A stretch of 12,110 bases of DNA from positions 1 through 12,110 of the forward strand of contig JAUXEE010000031.1 in the NCBI GenBank assembly GCA_030618065.1, given 5' to 3'. Under the pieces are notes generated by a model. The model saw nothing but the letters and a program-made list of their open reading frames with translations. It did not search any database and had not been told where the DNA came from. Source of the stretch: Gemmatimonadota bacterium (lineage in GTDB: Bacteria; Gemmatimonadota; Gemmatimonadetes; Longimicrobiales; Gaopeijiaceae). Below are positions 5,931 through 11,648 of this stretch, in pieces; the first letter of the stretch is position 1; each line of letters opens with the position of its first letter. Both the position numbers and the translations under genes were made by a program.

Positions 5931-7374
5931 CGATCGTGTTCCCCTTCATCATGGGAGACTCGGGGTCTCCCGATTGGTCAGGTCGAACCCTGGGTAAACT
6001 TACGAGGAATTTGGTCCCTTCGCCCAACTTTGAATTGAGGTCGATGTCCCCACCGTGAGCATGGGCGATTTTGTCGGAAATGAAGAGGCCGAGGCCGGTC
6101 CCCGTTCCTTTTGTGGAAAAGAAGAGGGAAAAGGCTTTCTCCTGGGTTTCCTGGTCCATGCCCAACCCATCGTCCTCCACTTCAAATCGCACCATGTCCG
6201 GGTCCCCATTCACTCGGACCACGACTCGGCAGCCCTCAGGGTATTCCGCCAATCGGCAAGCATCCAGGGAATTCTCGACAAGGTTCGCCAGAAGGGACCG
6301 GACGGCCTGGGGGTCCCCCTCGAGATCCCCTGCGTCAGCCCCGACCTCCAAGCTGAGATCGGTCCCCAGCTCCGCAGCCCGGGGCTCCATCATGGCTACG
6401 ACATCACCGGCGATCTCCCGGGCCGAGAGGAGTTCCCAGCTCGGCACCCGGTCCTTGGCATAGTAGAGGATATCGGACACCATGGTCTTGATTCGTTCGG
6501 CGTTTCGCTGGACGGTGGCCCACCCCCGCTTCACTCGGCTCTCATCGCTCTTGGCAAAGCCCGAGTTCACCAGATACATCCCCCCGCTCAACCCGTTCAA
6601 CAACCCTTTGAGGCTATGGGAAACGGATCCGATGAGGAGCCCGAGCTGGGTGAGACGGTCCTCCAGGTCTCTGATGGGGGTGATGTCGGCACTCATCTCC
6701 ATCACCGCCGTGAGCTCACCACCTTCCAGGATGGGAGCCGTGGTCACCAGGACGTTCTTCCTTTTTCCGTGGCGGGAGGTGACCACTTCTTCCCGGGTGT
6801 GGGAGACGCCGTCAGCCAGGGTCTGCTGGACCGGGCATGGCTCACAGGGAGTGTTCCTGTGCTTATAGGCTTCAAAACACTTGGCGCCCAGCGCTCGTCC
6901 AAAATCCTCCAGAAACGCTTTGTTGGCTTCGATGATGTTGAGATCCTGATCCTGAATGGAGATATAGCAGGGAACTTCATCGAAGAGGGTGTGATACCGT
7001 TTTTGGCTGGCTCGAAGGAGCTTCTGGAGGTTCTTGATGTGGGTGATATCCGTGGACATCTCCATGGCAGCCACGATCTCGCCCTTTTCGTCATAAATCG
7101 GCTTGGATCGCACGAGAACGGAAAGGACGTCCCCGGAGAGGGTCGTCATTTCCTCCTCGCTCTCATGCCGTTCTCCGTCCCGGAAGGTCCGGGCCACCGG
7201 GCACACCTCGCAACGCTCGGACCTCTGCTTGTATACCTGGTAGCAGTACCGACCCTCAAAATCCCCGAAGAATTTCCTGAAACGCTCGTTGGCCTCGACG
7301 ATCTTGAAGTCCCGGTCCTGAACGGAGAGAAAGCAAGGCATCGCCTCGAAGATTTCTCGATAATCCAGCTCCAA
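5923..7374 (-). CDS. Soluble PAS-PAS sensor histidine kinase with CxxCP motifs
   Basis: A 483-residue kinase with no membrane helix. Two PAS domains (about 3-112 and 125-235) are followed by a HisKA-type dimerisation region with His253 in VSHSLKGLLNGL, and an HATPase domain from about 318. The N-box NLVENSLDAC (364-373), the DDGLGM G1 box (401-406), FFSTKG and GTGTGLGL (423-430) are intact. Each PAS domain has a matching cysteine set: C44 with C55-x-x-C58-P, and C166 with C177-x-x-C180-P, pointing to redox, metal or Fe-S sensing. Translation starts at TTG 7374, well supported by AAGGAGG five bases upstream (7380-7386); the next Met would delete part of PAS1. The gene lies 18 bp after the iron-sulfur fusion gene and overlaps the receiver gene, so its targets are probably those two receivers. 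Confidence 0.9.
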   Translation of the reverse strand: MELDYREIFEAMPCFLSVQDRDFKIVEANERFRKFFGDFEGRYCYQVYKQRSERCEVCPVARTFRDGERHESEEEMTTLSGDVLSVLVRSKPIYDEKGEIVAAMEMSTDITHIKNLQKLLRASQKRYHTLFDEVPCYISIQDQDLNIIEANKAFLEDFGRALGAKCFEAYKHRNTPCEPCPVQQTLADGVSHTREEVVTSRHGKRKNVLVTTAPILEGGELTAVMEMSADITPIRDLEDRLTQLGLLIGSVSHSLKGLLNGLSGGMYLVNSGFAKSDESRVKRGWATVQRNAERIKTMVSDILYYAKDRVPSWELLSAREIAGDVVAMMEPRAAELGTDLSLEVGADAGDLEGDPQAVRSLLANLVENSLDACRLAEYPEGCRVVVRVNGDPDMVRFEVEDDGLGMDQETQEKAFSLFFSTKGTGTGLGLFISDKIAHAHGGDIDLNSKLGEGTKFLVSLPRVRPDQSGDPESPMMKGNTIDA

Positions 7375-7379
7375 TGGGT

Positions 7380-7386
7380 CCTCCTT
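7380..7386 (-). promoter_or_regulatory. Shine-Dalgarno supporting the TTG start of the kinase
   Basis: The minus-strand sequence AAGGAGG lies five bases before TTG 7374. This near-perfect site decides the non-ATG start; no ATG gives a complete first PAS domain. Confidence 0.75.
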
Positions 7387-7392
7387 CGCTTT

Positions 7393-9186
7393 CTATGCGT
7401 CCTGGTGAACGACCTCCAATACCTTCTTGACATTCACCAGAAGCCGCTTCTCGTCCACCGGCTTGTCCACGTAGCCCTCAGGCGGCCGGACGGATCGCTC
7501 GTAGATGAGCCTCCTCAGCTCCGGCTTCCCGGTGATGATGCAGATCTTCAGATCTCCCAGCTCCGGGTCCTTCCTGATGAGGTCGAAGACCTCCCCCACA
7601 TCCCGCCCCGGCATATGGAGGTCGAGGGTGAGAACGTCGGGTTTTTCCTTCCGGGCCAATTCCAGGACCTCGTCCCCGGTGGTGGCCCTGATAATCTCCG
7701 CCCCATTGTCCTCCAGGACCGCCGAGATGAAATCCAACTGGTCGGGCTCGTCGTCCGCTACGAGGATCCGACGGCCGGCCAGGGGCAGCTCCTCCCCCTC
7801 CGCCCCCACTCCAACGGGCACCGGAACCTCCTCCACGACTTCCGGGGCAACCGGAGTCTCCACCGGCACCGCCACCTTCTTCTCGATGACGAGGGCGTTG
7901 GCGACCAGGTTCACCAGTTGGGTGACCTTCATGCCGACCTCGTAGTGGCGAATCACATCGGCGAGGCCGTCCACGCAATTGTGGCAGGACGTCACAACGA
8001 AGTCAGCGGCCGTCTCCTTGAGCTGGTTCGCCTTGGTGATTCCCGACTTCAGGCGCTGGGGAGTATACTCGGACATGGACATGGCCCCACCCCCGCCGGT
8101 ACAACAGTAGTTTTCCGCCCGGTTGGGGTACATCTCCCGGAAATCCATGCAGACCAGGTTCAGAAGCTCTCGGGGCTCCTCGAAGAGGCCACAGCTTCTG
8201 GCGTTGTTGCAGGAATCGTGGAAGGTGACAGGCTCCGGATTCCTGGTCTTATCCACCTTGATCCGGCCTTCCTTGATGTACCGGAGCATGGTGTTGACCG
8301 AGCTTTCCATCTCGAACGGAACATCGGATTTCGCCCAGTTCGGCCCCTCGCAGCGGGTGGATCGGTACCCGTGGCCACACTCCGAGATGACGAGCTTCTT
8401 CCCCCTGAGTTCCTCCACGCTTTCGAAGAGGCGCCCCGCCACCGAACCACCCAGGTCGTCATCACCCGAGAATAGGCCGAAGTTGGTCATGTCCCACCCC
8501 TCGCTGGGCATGGTCCAACTCTCCCCGGCGGCGTGAAAGATCTTGGCCGCGTCGGCGATGCTTCGGGGATCGTACTTCACCTCCCGGGGATTGATGGAGT
8601 ACACGACATCACAATCGGGGACGTCCACCGGAATCTTCAGGGTGGGATCTTCCAGCTCTTCCTGGAGCTCCTCCTCCATCCAATCCAGGGTGTCCAGATA
8701 GTCCTCTTTCAGGACGCCCATCTGGTTTCCCGTCTCCCACTGGTCTTTGCTCACCACCGCCACACCCTCCGGCATGACCCCGACGGAGACCAGAAGGCCC
8801 CGGGCCATGCGGTTGAAGGTGGCGTAGTCCACCCCCATAGGGCAGTTGATGGTGCATCGCCGGCAATTCGTGCACTTGCCGAACACGATGTCCTTGAGTT
8901 CCTCCAGATCCTCGTCGGTATTGACGGTGGCGGCACCTACCCACTTGGGCAGGACCCTGCCGGTCCAGTCGAAGTGGCGCTTGAAGATCTTCCGGATCCG
9001 GTCGGCTTTGTAAGCCGGGGCATAGGTCGGGTCACCCGGGTTGGCGAGGACGTAGTGACAGGAATCGGTGCACATCCCGCAGTGGACACAGGCCAAAAGG
9101 GAGCCGGCCATCTGCCGGTTGAGCTTCTCTCCCATTCGATCTATGAGTTTTTGAGCCTTCTCTGATTTCTCTTGGGTTGCTTTCAT
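7393..9186 (-). CDS. HdrD/TmcB-like iron-sulfur protein fused to a response-regulator receiver
   Basis: A 597-residue fusion. Two [4Fe-4S] ferredoxin sites lie at C33/36/39/43 (CVHCGMCTDSC) and C105/108/111/115 (CTNCRRCTINC). A CCG domain follows, with C326, then C361-C362 in NYCCTGGGG, then C401-H-N-C404: CX34CCX38CXXC, as in HdrD, TmcB, HmcF and DsrK proteins that bind a special Fe-S cluster or handle thiol/disulfide electrons. A first CCG-like half is degenerate around C270. A Pro/Val/Glu linker (434-469) leads to a complete receiver: D478/D479, D522, T552, K575. The start is taken as ATG 9186, 25 bp after the upstream stop; a GTG at 9249 would overlap the upstream gene by 38 bp. It probably takes electrons from, or gives them to, the haem b subunit encoded just upstream, at the inner face of the membrane, under phosphorylation control (inference). 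Confidence 0.9.
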   Translation of the reverse strand: MKATQEKSEKAQKLIDRMGEKLNRQMAGSLLACVHCGMCTDSCHYVLANPGDPTYAPAYKADRIRKIFKRHFDWTGRVLPKWVGAATVNTDEDLEELKDIVFGKCTNCRRCTINCPMGVDYATFNRMARGLLVSVGVMPEGVAVVSKDQWETGNQMGVLKEDYLDTLDWMEEELQEELEDPTLKIPVDVPDCDVVYSINPREVKYDPRSIADAAKIFHAAGESWTMPSEGWDMTNFGLFSGDDDLGGSVAGRLFESVEELRGKKLVISECGHGYRSTRCEGPNWAKSDVPFEMESSVNTMLRYIKEGRIKVDKTRNPEPVTFHDSCNNARSCGLFEEPRELLNLVCMDFREMYPNRAENYCCTGGGGAMSMSEYTPQRLKSGITKANQLKETAADFVVTSCHNCVDGLADVIRHYEVGMKVTQLVNLVANALVIEKKVAVPVETPVAPEVVEEVPVPVGVGAEGEELPLAGRRILVADDEPDQLDFISAVLEDNGAEIIRATTGDEVLELARKEKPDVLTLDLHMPGRDVGEVFDLIRKDPELGDLKICIITGKPELRRLIYERSVRPPEGYVDKPVDEKRLLVNVKKVLEVVHQDA

Positions 9187-9211
9187 GGGTTGCTCTCTTC
9201 TCTCCTCAGGC

Positions 9212-9904
9212 TTACCCGCGGGCCGGACCACGAAGGATGGGGAAGACACCTCGGTGCCCCAGGCTCTTTCCGATGTAGTACCGGGTGAAGGGGTAGTAGA
9301 GGTAGTGAGAGATCTTGCTGAAGGGGACGTACGCCAGGAAGAATGTCGCTATGAGAAAGTATCCGATAAGGTGCCACTCCCCGTTCGCTGTCGAGTTCGG
9401 CACTGCCAGGAAGGCGAAGAAGAACCAGACGGTGAGAAGAATCAGCGAGAAGTAGTCGTCAGGGGAGCTGATGGCTCTCATGTATTTGTCGCCGAATCTT
9501 CGGACCATCCGTCCAAGGCCCACGAGGAACGCCGCTCCGATGGGGATCCGCAGGGCCAAAACCACGGCCTCATTCTCCAGGAGTCCGGGCCCCAGAGGGA
9601 TGATGAAAAGGAGCAGGATGGCCGCTGTGACACCCAGATGGAAGGCCACGAATTGGAGGTAGAAGAAGGGTCTGGTCCGGCTGCTTTCCATGGACCAGGG
9701 CATGGCGACGTTACCCCAGGAGTAGAGAATGCCCTTCTTTGGGGTGGTGCGCCCGGGAATGCCGGTGGCGGCCTGTCGTTCTCCCCCCGCCTTGAATCGC
9801 TTCACGAACCAGTTGATTCGAATGACGTAGACCAGGCCCATGAACGCCAAAGCGTACCAGTGGAGAGTGTGTATGACCCGAAGTAGATCGCTCATCTCGT
9901 GCAT
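9212..9904 (-). CDS. NarI/DsrM/TmcC-like haem b membrane subunit
   Basis: A 230-residue membrane protein, the probable quinone-side partner of the iron-sulfur protein encoded next. Predicted helices lie near 12-30, 82-103, 115-133, 152-170 and 176-195, giving the five-helix plan of the NarI gamma-subunit superfamily. Candidate haem ligands are His12, His15, His89, His178 and His200. The C-terminal FSKISHYLYYPFTRYYIGKSLGHRG resembles the end of DsrM, TmcC and HmcE proteins. The start is ATG 9904 with GAGAGGG about 8 nt upstream and a 16-bp gap to the macro gene; a longer TTG frame from 9973 would overlap that gene. The pairing membrane haem b subunit plus CCG iron-sulfur protein is the core of Tmc, Hmc and DsrMK complexes of sulfate reducers. 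Which of these it resembles most was not tested. Confidence 0.82.
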   Translation of the reverse strand: MHEMSDLLRVIHTLHWYALAFMGLVYVIRINWFVKRFKAGGERQAATGIPGRTTPKKGILYSWGNVAMPWSMESSRTRPFFYLQFVAFHLGVTAAILLLFIIPLGPGLLENEAVVLALRIPIGAAFLVGLGRMVRRFGDKYMRAISSPDDYFSLILLTVWFFFAFLAVPNSTANGEWHLIGYFLIATFFLAYVPFSKISHYLYYPFTRYYIGKSLGHRGVFPILRGPARG

Positions 9905-9920
9905 CGTGTGACCCTCTCGG

Positions 9921-10469
9921 TCAGCTAAGAGCCGCGATGGCGGCTTTGAACGCTGTGAATTGGGGGCGGTCAAAGACGCAGATCGTCACTTCCTCGATCC
10001 CGGTCTCCCCCCTCAGGTGACTCTCGAGAGCCGTCAACATGACCGTGGCGGAAATCGGAGCCGGGATCCCATAGTACCCGGCCCCCATGGCTGGAAAGGC
10101 CAGCTTTTTGATTCCCTTCTCCTCGGCCCTCGAGAGACAGTTCTCCATGGTGGTGAGGAGCTTCGCCTCGATATCATCCTCTCGAAACTTGGGTCCCACG
10201 GCATGGATGATGAATTCGGCAGCCAGTTTCCCCGCCTCTGAGACCACCGCTTCCAGGTCGGCGACCGGAGCCATTTCGTCCAGCTCCTTTTGAACCGAAG
10301 CCCCCCCTCGAACGGTGATCATTCCCCCGAACCCTGAGCCCAGAGCCAGGTCGGATTGGGCATAAAAGACAAAGGCGTCGACATCGAGCTCAGTGATATC
10401 TCCTCGTATGAGCCGAACGACGCTGTCTCGGATGGAAATTTGCGGGTCGGACGCGACGGCTGCTTCCAT
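9921..10469 (-). CDS. Macro-domain (ADP-ribose-binding) protein
   Basis: A 182-residue stand-alone macro domain. Family features, in residues from this start: RLIRGDITELDVDAFV near 19-34, the GSGFGGMITVRGG loop near 44-56, AEFIIHAVGP near 84-93 and KKLAFPAMGAGYYGIP near 121-136, the phosphate-binding loop. Macro domains bind ADP-ribose or O-acetyl-ADP-ribose, and some hydrolyse ADP-ribosyl links. The usual Asn after the RGDIT segment (DAFVNAAN in classic members) is replaced by FVFYAQSD, so binding chemistry may differ and hydrolysis is uncertain. The start is ATG 10469 with GGGAG seven bases upstream; a TTG six codons earlier (10487) is weaker. It is the first gene of the minus-strand operon, 16 bp before the haem b subunit, an unusual partner for a redox complex; a nucleotide-sensing role is speculative. 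Confidence 0.8.
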   Translation of the reverse strand: MEAAVASDPQISIRDSVVRLIRGDITELDVDAFVFYAQSDLALGSGFGGMITVRGGASVQKELDEMAPVADLEAVVSEAGKLAAEFIIHAVGPKFREDDIEAKLLTTMENCLSRAEEKGIKKLAFPAMGAGYYGIPAPISATVMLTALESHLRGETGIEEVTICVFDRPQFTAFKAAIAALS

Positions 10470-10513
10470 ATGGGTTCTCCCATTCAAAAGGGATTCTTCA
10501 AAGACCTTTTCCC

Positions 10514-10542
10514 ACTGTATTCACGGTACGGTGCCCCCGCAA
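10514..10542 (-). promoter_or_regulatory. Weak sigma-70-like promoter for the minus-strand operon
   Basis: On the minus strand TTGCGG (10537-10542) and TACAGT (10514-10519) are 17 bp apart. The -10 matches four of six and the -35 three of six, so this is only a candidate. An alternative is TTGACA at 10584-10589, which has a perfect -35 but a poor TTCTAG at 17 bp and an unusually GC-rich spacer. Confidence 0.25.
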
Positions 10543-10597
10543 CCAGAATTTGCCGTTTTCCTAGAAAAGGCGGCGGGGCCCCCTGTCAATTAATGGT

Positions 10598-10611
10598 TTT
10601 GCTGTAGCAAA
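10598..10611. promoter_or_regulatory. 14-bp inverted repeat, candidate operator
   Basis: TTTGCT and AGCAAA are perfect inverted arms separated by two bases. It lies midway in the divergent region, upstream of the sigma-54 element, where an activator site for either gene set could sit. Binding partner unknown. Confidence 0.35.
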
Positions 10612-10704
10612 TTCCATTCCCGGCTATGTGATTTGGTTATATTTCGAGAATTCCAATATGAACGAACAGGGCCGAACTCAGTATTTCCAAAAACCTCCAT
10701 AATC

Positions 10705-10720
10705 TGGCACGGAGTTGGCA
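10705..10720 (+). promoter_or_regulatory. Sigma-54 (-24/-12) promoter
   Basis: TGGCACGGAGTTGGCA matches the consensus TGGCACG-N4-TTGCW at all fixed positions but one (T to G just before the -12 GC), with the invariant GG and GC at the correct spacing. It points at the HTH/receiver gene 83 bp downstream, predicting a transcript start near 10732. Sigma-54 promoters need an enhancer-binding activator, which is not encoded in this window. Confidence 0.7.
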
Positions 10721-10753
10721 GGAAGAGGGAAAAGGGGTGGTGTAGCGCCGGAG

Positions 10754-10768
10754 GGTCATTCAATGACC
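10754..10768. promoter_or_regulatory. 15-bp perfect palindrome, candidate operator in the leader
   Basis: GGTCATT-C-AATGACC is a perfect 7+1+7 palindrome located between the predicted sigma-54 start site and the ATG at 10803, 34 bp before the gene. It is well placed for repression, perhaps autoregulation by the HTH protein, or could form a small RNA hairpin near the ribosome site. Confidence 0.5.
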
Positions 10769-10802
10769 TTCGTCGAGCTCGTTCTCAAAGGCAAAGAGGG
10801 AA

Positions 10803-11648
10803 ATGGCAGCAGAAAAGACGGGTCTTCTGACTACCGGGCAGGCTTCGAAGCTCTGCGCGGTAACTCCGGACACGGTTCTCAAATGGATCAAGAAGGGCCG
10901 ACTGGCAGCCACTCGAACAGCGGGCGGGCACTATCGGGTAGCCCTACCGGACCTGGAACCCTTCATGGCCGGTTTTGGCCAGAGGGGAACCGACCTGACA
11001 ATCCGGACCCCCTTGGCGCCCAACCCGTCCCAGGACGGGACAAAAGAGGATCATGCGGAGGTCCCCTGTTGGGAGTTTCTTTCCGACGACGGAGAGATGA
11101 GAGAAGCCTGTCGCCAATGTGTAGTCTACCGGGTCAGGGCAACCCGTTGCTTCCTCATGGCCGGGTTGGATTCCGACGTCGGCCATGCCCACCAGTTTTG
11201 TGAGGGCTCCTGCGAAGACTGTGTCTATTACCGGCGGATCCAGGGCATGACCACACAGGTCCTCTTTATCAGCTCGGATGAGGAGCTGATGAACCGAATC
11301 GAGTGGTTCGGGGACGACTCCGTCGCTCTGAGATTCGCCCGAAACGGATACGAGGCCTCTACTCTGATCCAGGACTTCCGACCGGAAATCGCCATCATCG
11401 ACATGGAAGGACTTCCCGATCAGGGATTCGGCCTCCTGGACTCCATCGCCGCCGACGCACGGATCCCCCATATCCGGGTGATTCTGGTGATCCCGCCCGA
11501 TTCCATAGGGCGGATGCTCCAGCGACCCCGACACAGATTGGTGGTAAGCATGCTGGAGAAGCCCCAGGTCTGTGAACGGATCGAGGAAGTGGTGAAGGGA
11601 TCGTTGATGGGGTTGAGCCCCGACGCCGAGGGAAACCGGCTGGCTTAG
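10803..11648 (+). CDS. HTH regulator with cysteine-rich centre and degenerate receiver
   Basis: A 281-residue three-part protein. Residues 8-53 form an excisionase/MerR-like HTH (TTGQASKLCAVTPDTVLKWI, then TAGGHYR). The centre has cysteines C89, C103, C106, C116, C133, C137 and C140, in CxxC and CxxxCxxC pairs, a likely metal or Fe-S site. Residues 150-266 resemble a receiver: Asp159, Asp200 in IIDMEG and Lys253 in EKP are kept, but the acidic pair is reduced (SSDE) and the Thr position is not conserved (VILVIPPD), so phosphorylation is doubtful. The ATG at 10803 has GAGGG only two bases away, or AAAGG further up. The gene is driven by a sigma-54 promoter, lies head-to-head with the redox operon and tail-to-tail with dsrK, and could control either in response to redox state. 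Confidence 0.8.
   Translation: MAAEKTGLLTTGQASKLCAVTPDTVLKWIKKGRLAATRTAGGHYRVALPDLEPFMAGFGQRGTDLTIRTPLAPNPSQDGTKEDHAEVPCWEFLSDDGEMREACRQCVVYRVRATRCFLMAGLDSDVGHAHQFCEGSCEDCVYYRRIQGMTTQVLFISSDEELMNRIEWFGDDSVALRFARNGYEASTLIQDFRPEIAIIDMEGLPDQGFGLLDSIAADARIPHIRVILVIPPDSIGRMLQRPRHRLVVSMLEKPQVCERIEEVVKGSLMGLSPDAEGNRLA

Larger units (their letters stand above)
10470..10802. other. Divergent intergenic region with regulatory sites
   Basis: This 333-bp gap separates the macro-led minus operon from the plus-strand regulator and looks AT-richer than the flanking genes. It contains a sigma-54 promoter, a perfect 15-bp palindrome, a 14-bp dyad (TTTGCT GT AGCAAA, 10598-10611) and weak sigma-70-like elements toward the minus operon. 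No ORF here has gene-like features. Confidence 0.6.

Noticed and set aside
6055..8475. An 806-codon open frame on the plus strand
   Set aside because: It is antisense to the kinase and the iron-sulfur fusion, which have clear domains. Its product is His/Pro/Gly-rich with no family features, as expected from GC-rich antisense frames.
9187..9249. GTG at 9249 as the start of the iron-sulfur fusion
   Set aside because: It would add 21 non-conserved residues and overlap the upstream gene by 38 bp. ATG 9186 fits the operon spacing and the start of the helical N-terminus.
8533..9886. Two plus-strand frames of 210 and 233 codons
   Set aside because: They are antisense to the iron-sulfur and haem b genes and encode His/Gly/Arg-rich products with no recognisable motif.
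9905..9973. TTG at 9973 as the start of the haem b subunit
   Set aside because: The added residues are hydrophilic and overlap the macro gene; ATG 9904 has its own GAGAGGG site.
10561..10589. TTGACA -35 for the minus operon
   Set aside because: The -35 is perfect, but the hexamer at 17 bp (TTCTAG) is poor and the spacer is a GGGGGCCCC-type run, so it is only mentioned as an alternative.
10715..11203. A 162-codon plus-strand frame overlapping the HTH gene
   Set aside because: It is out of frame with the clear HTH and cysteine module, and its product is low-complexity Gly/Arg/Pro.
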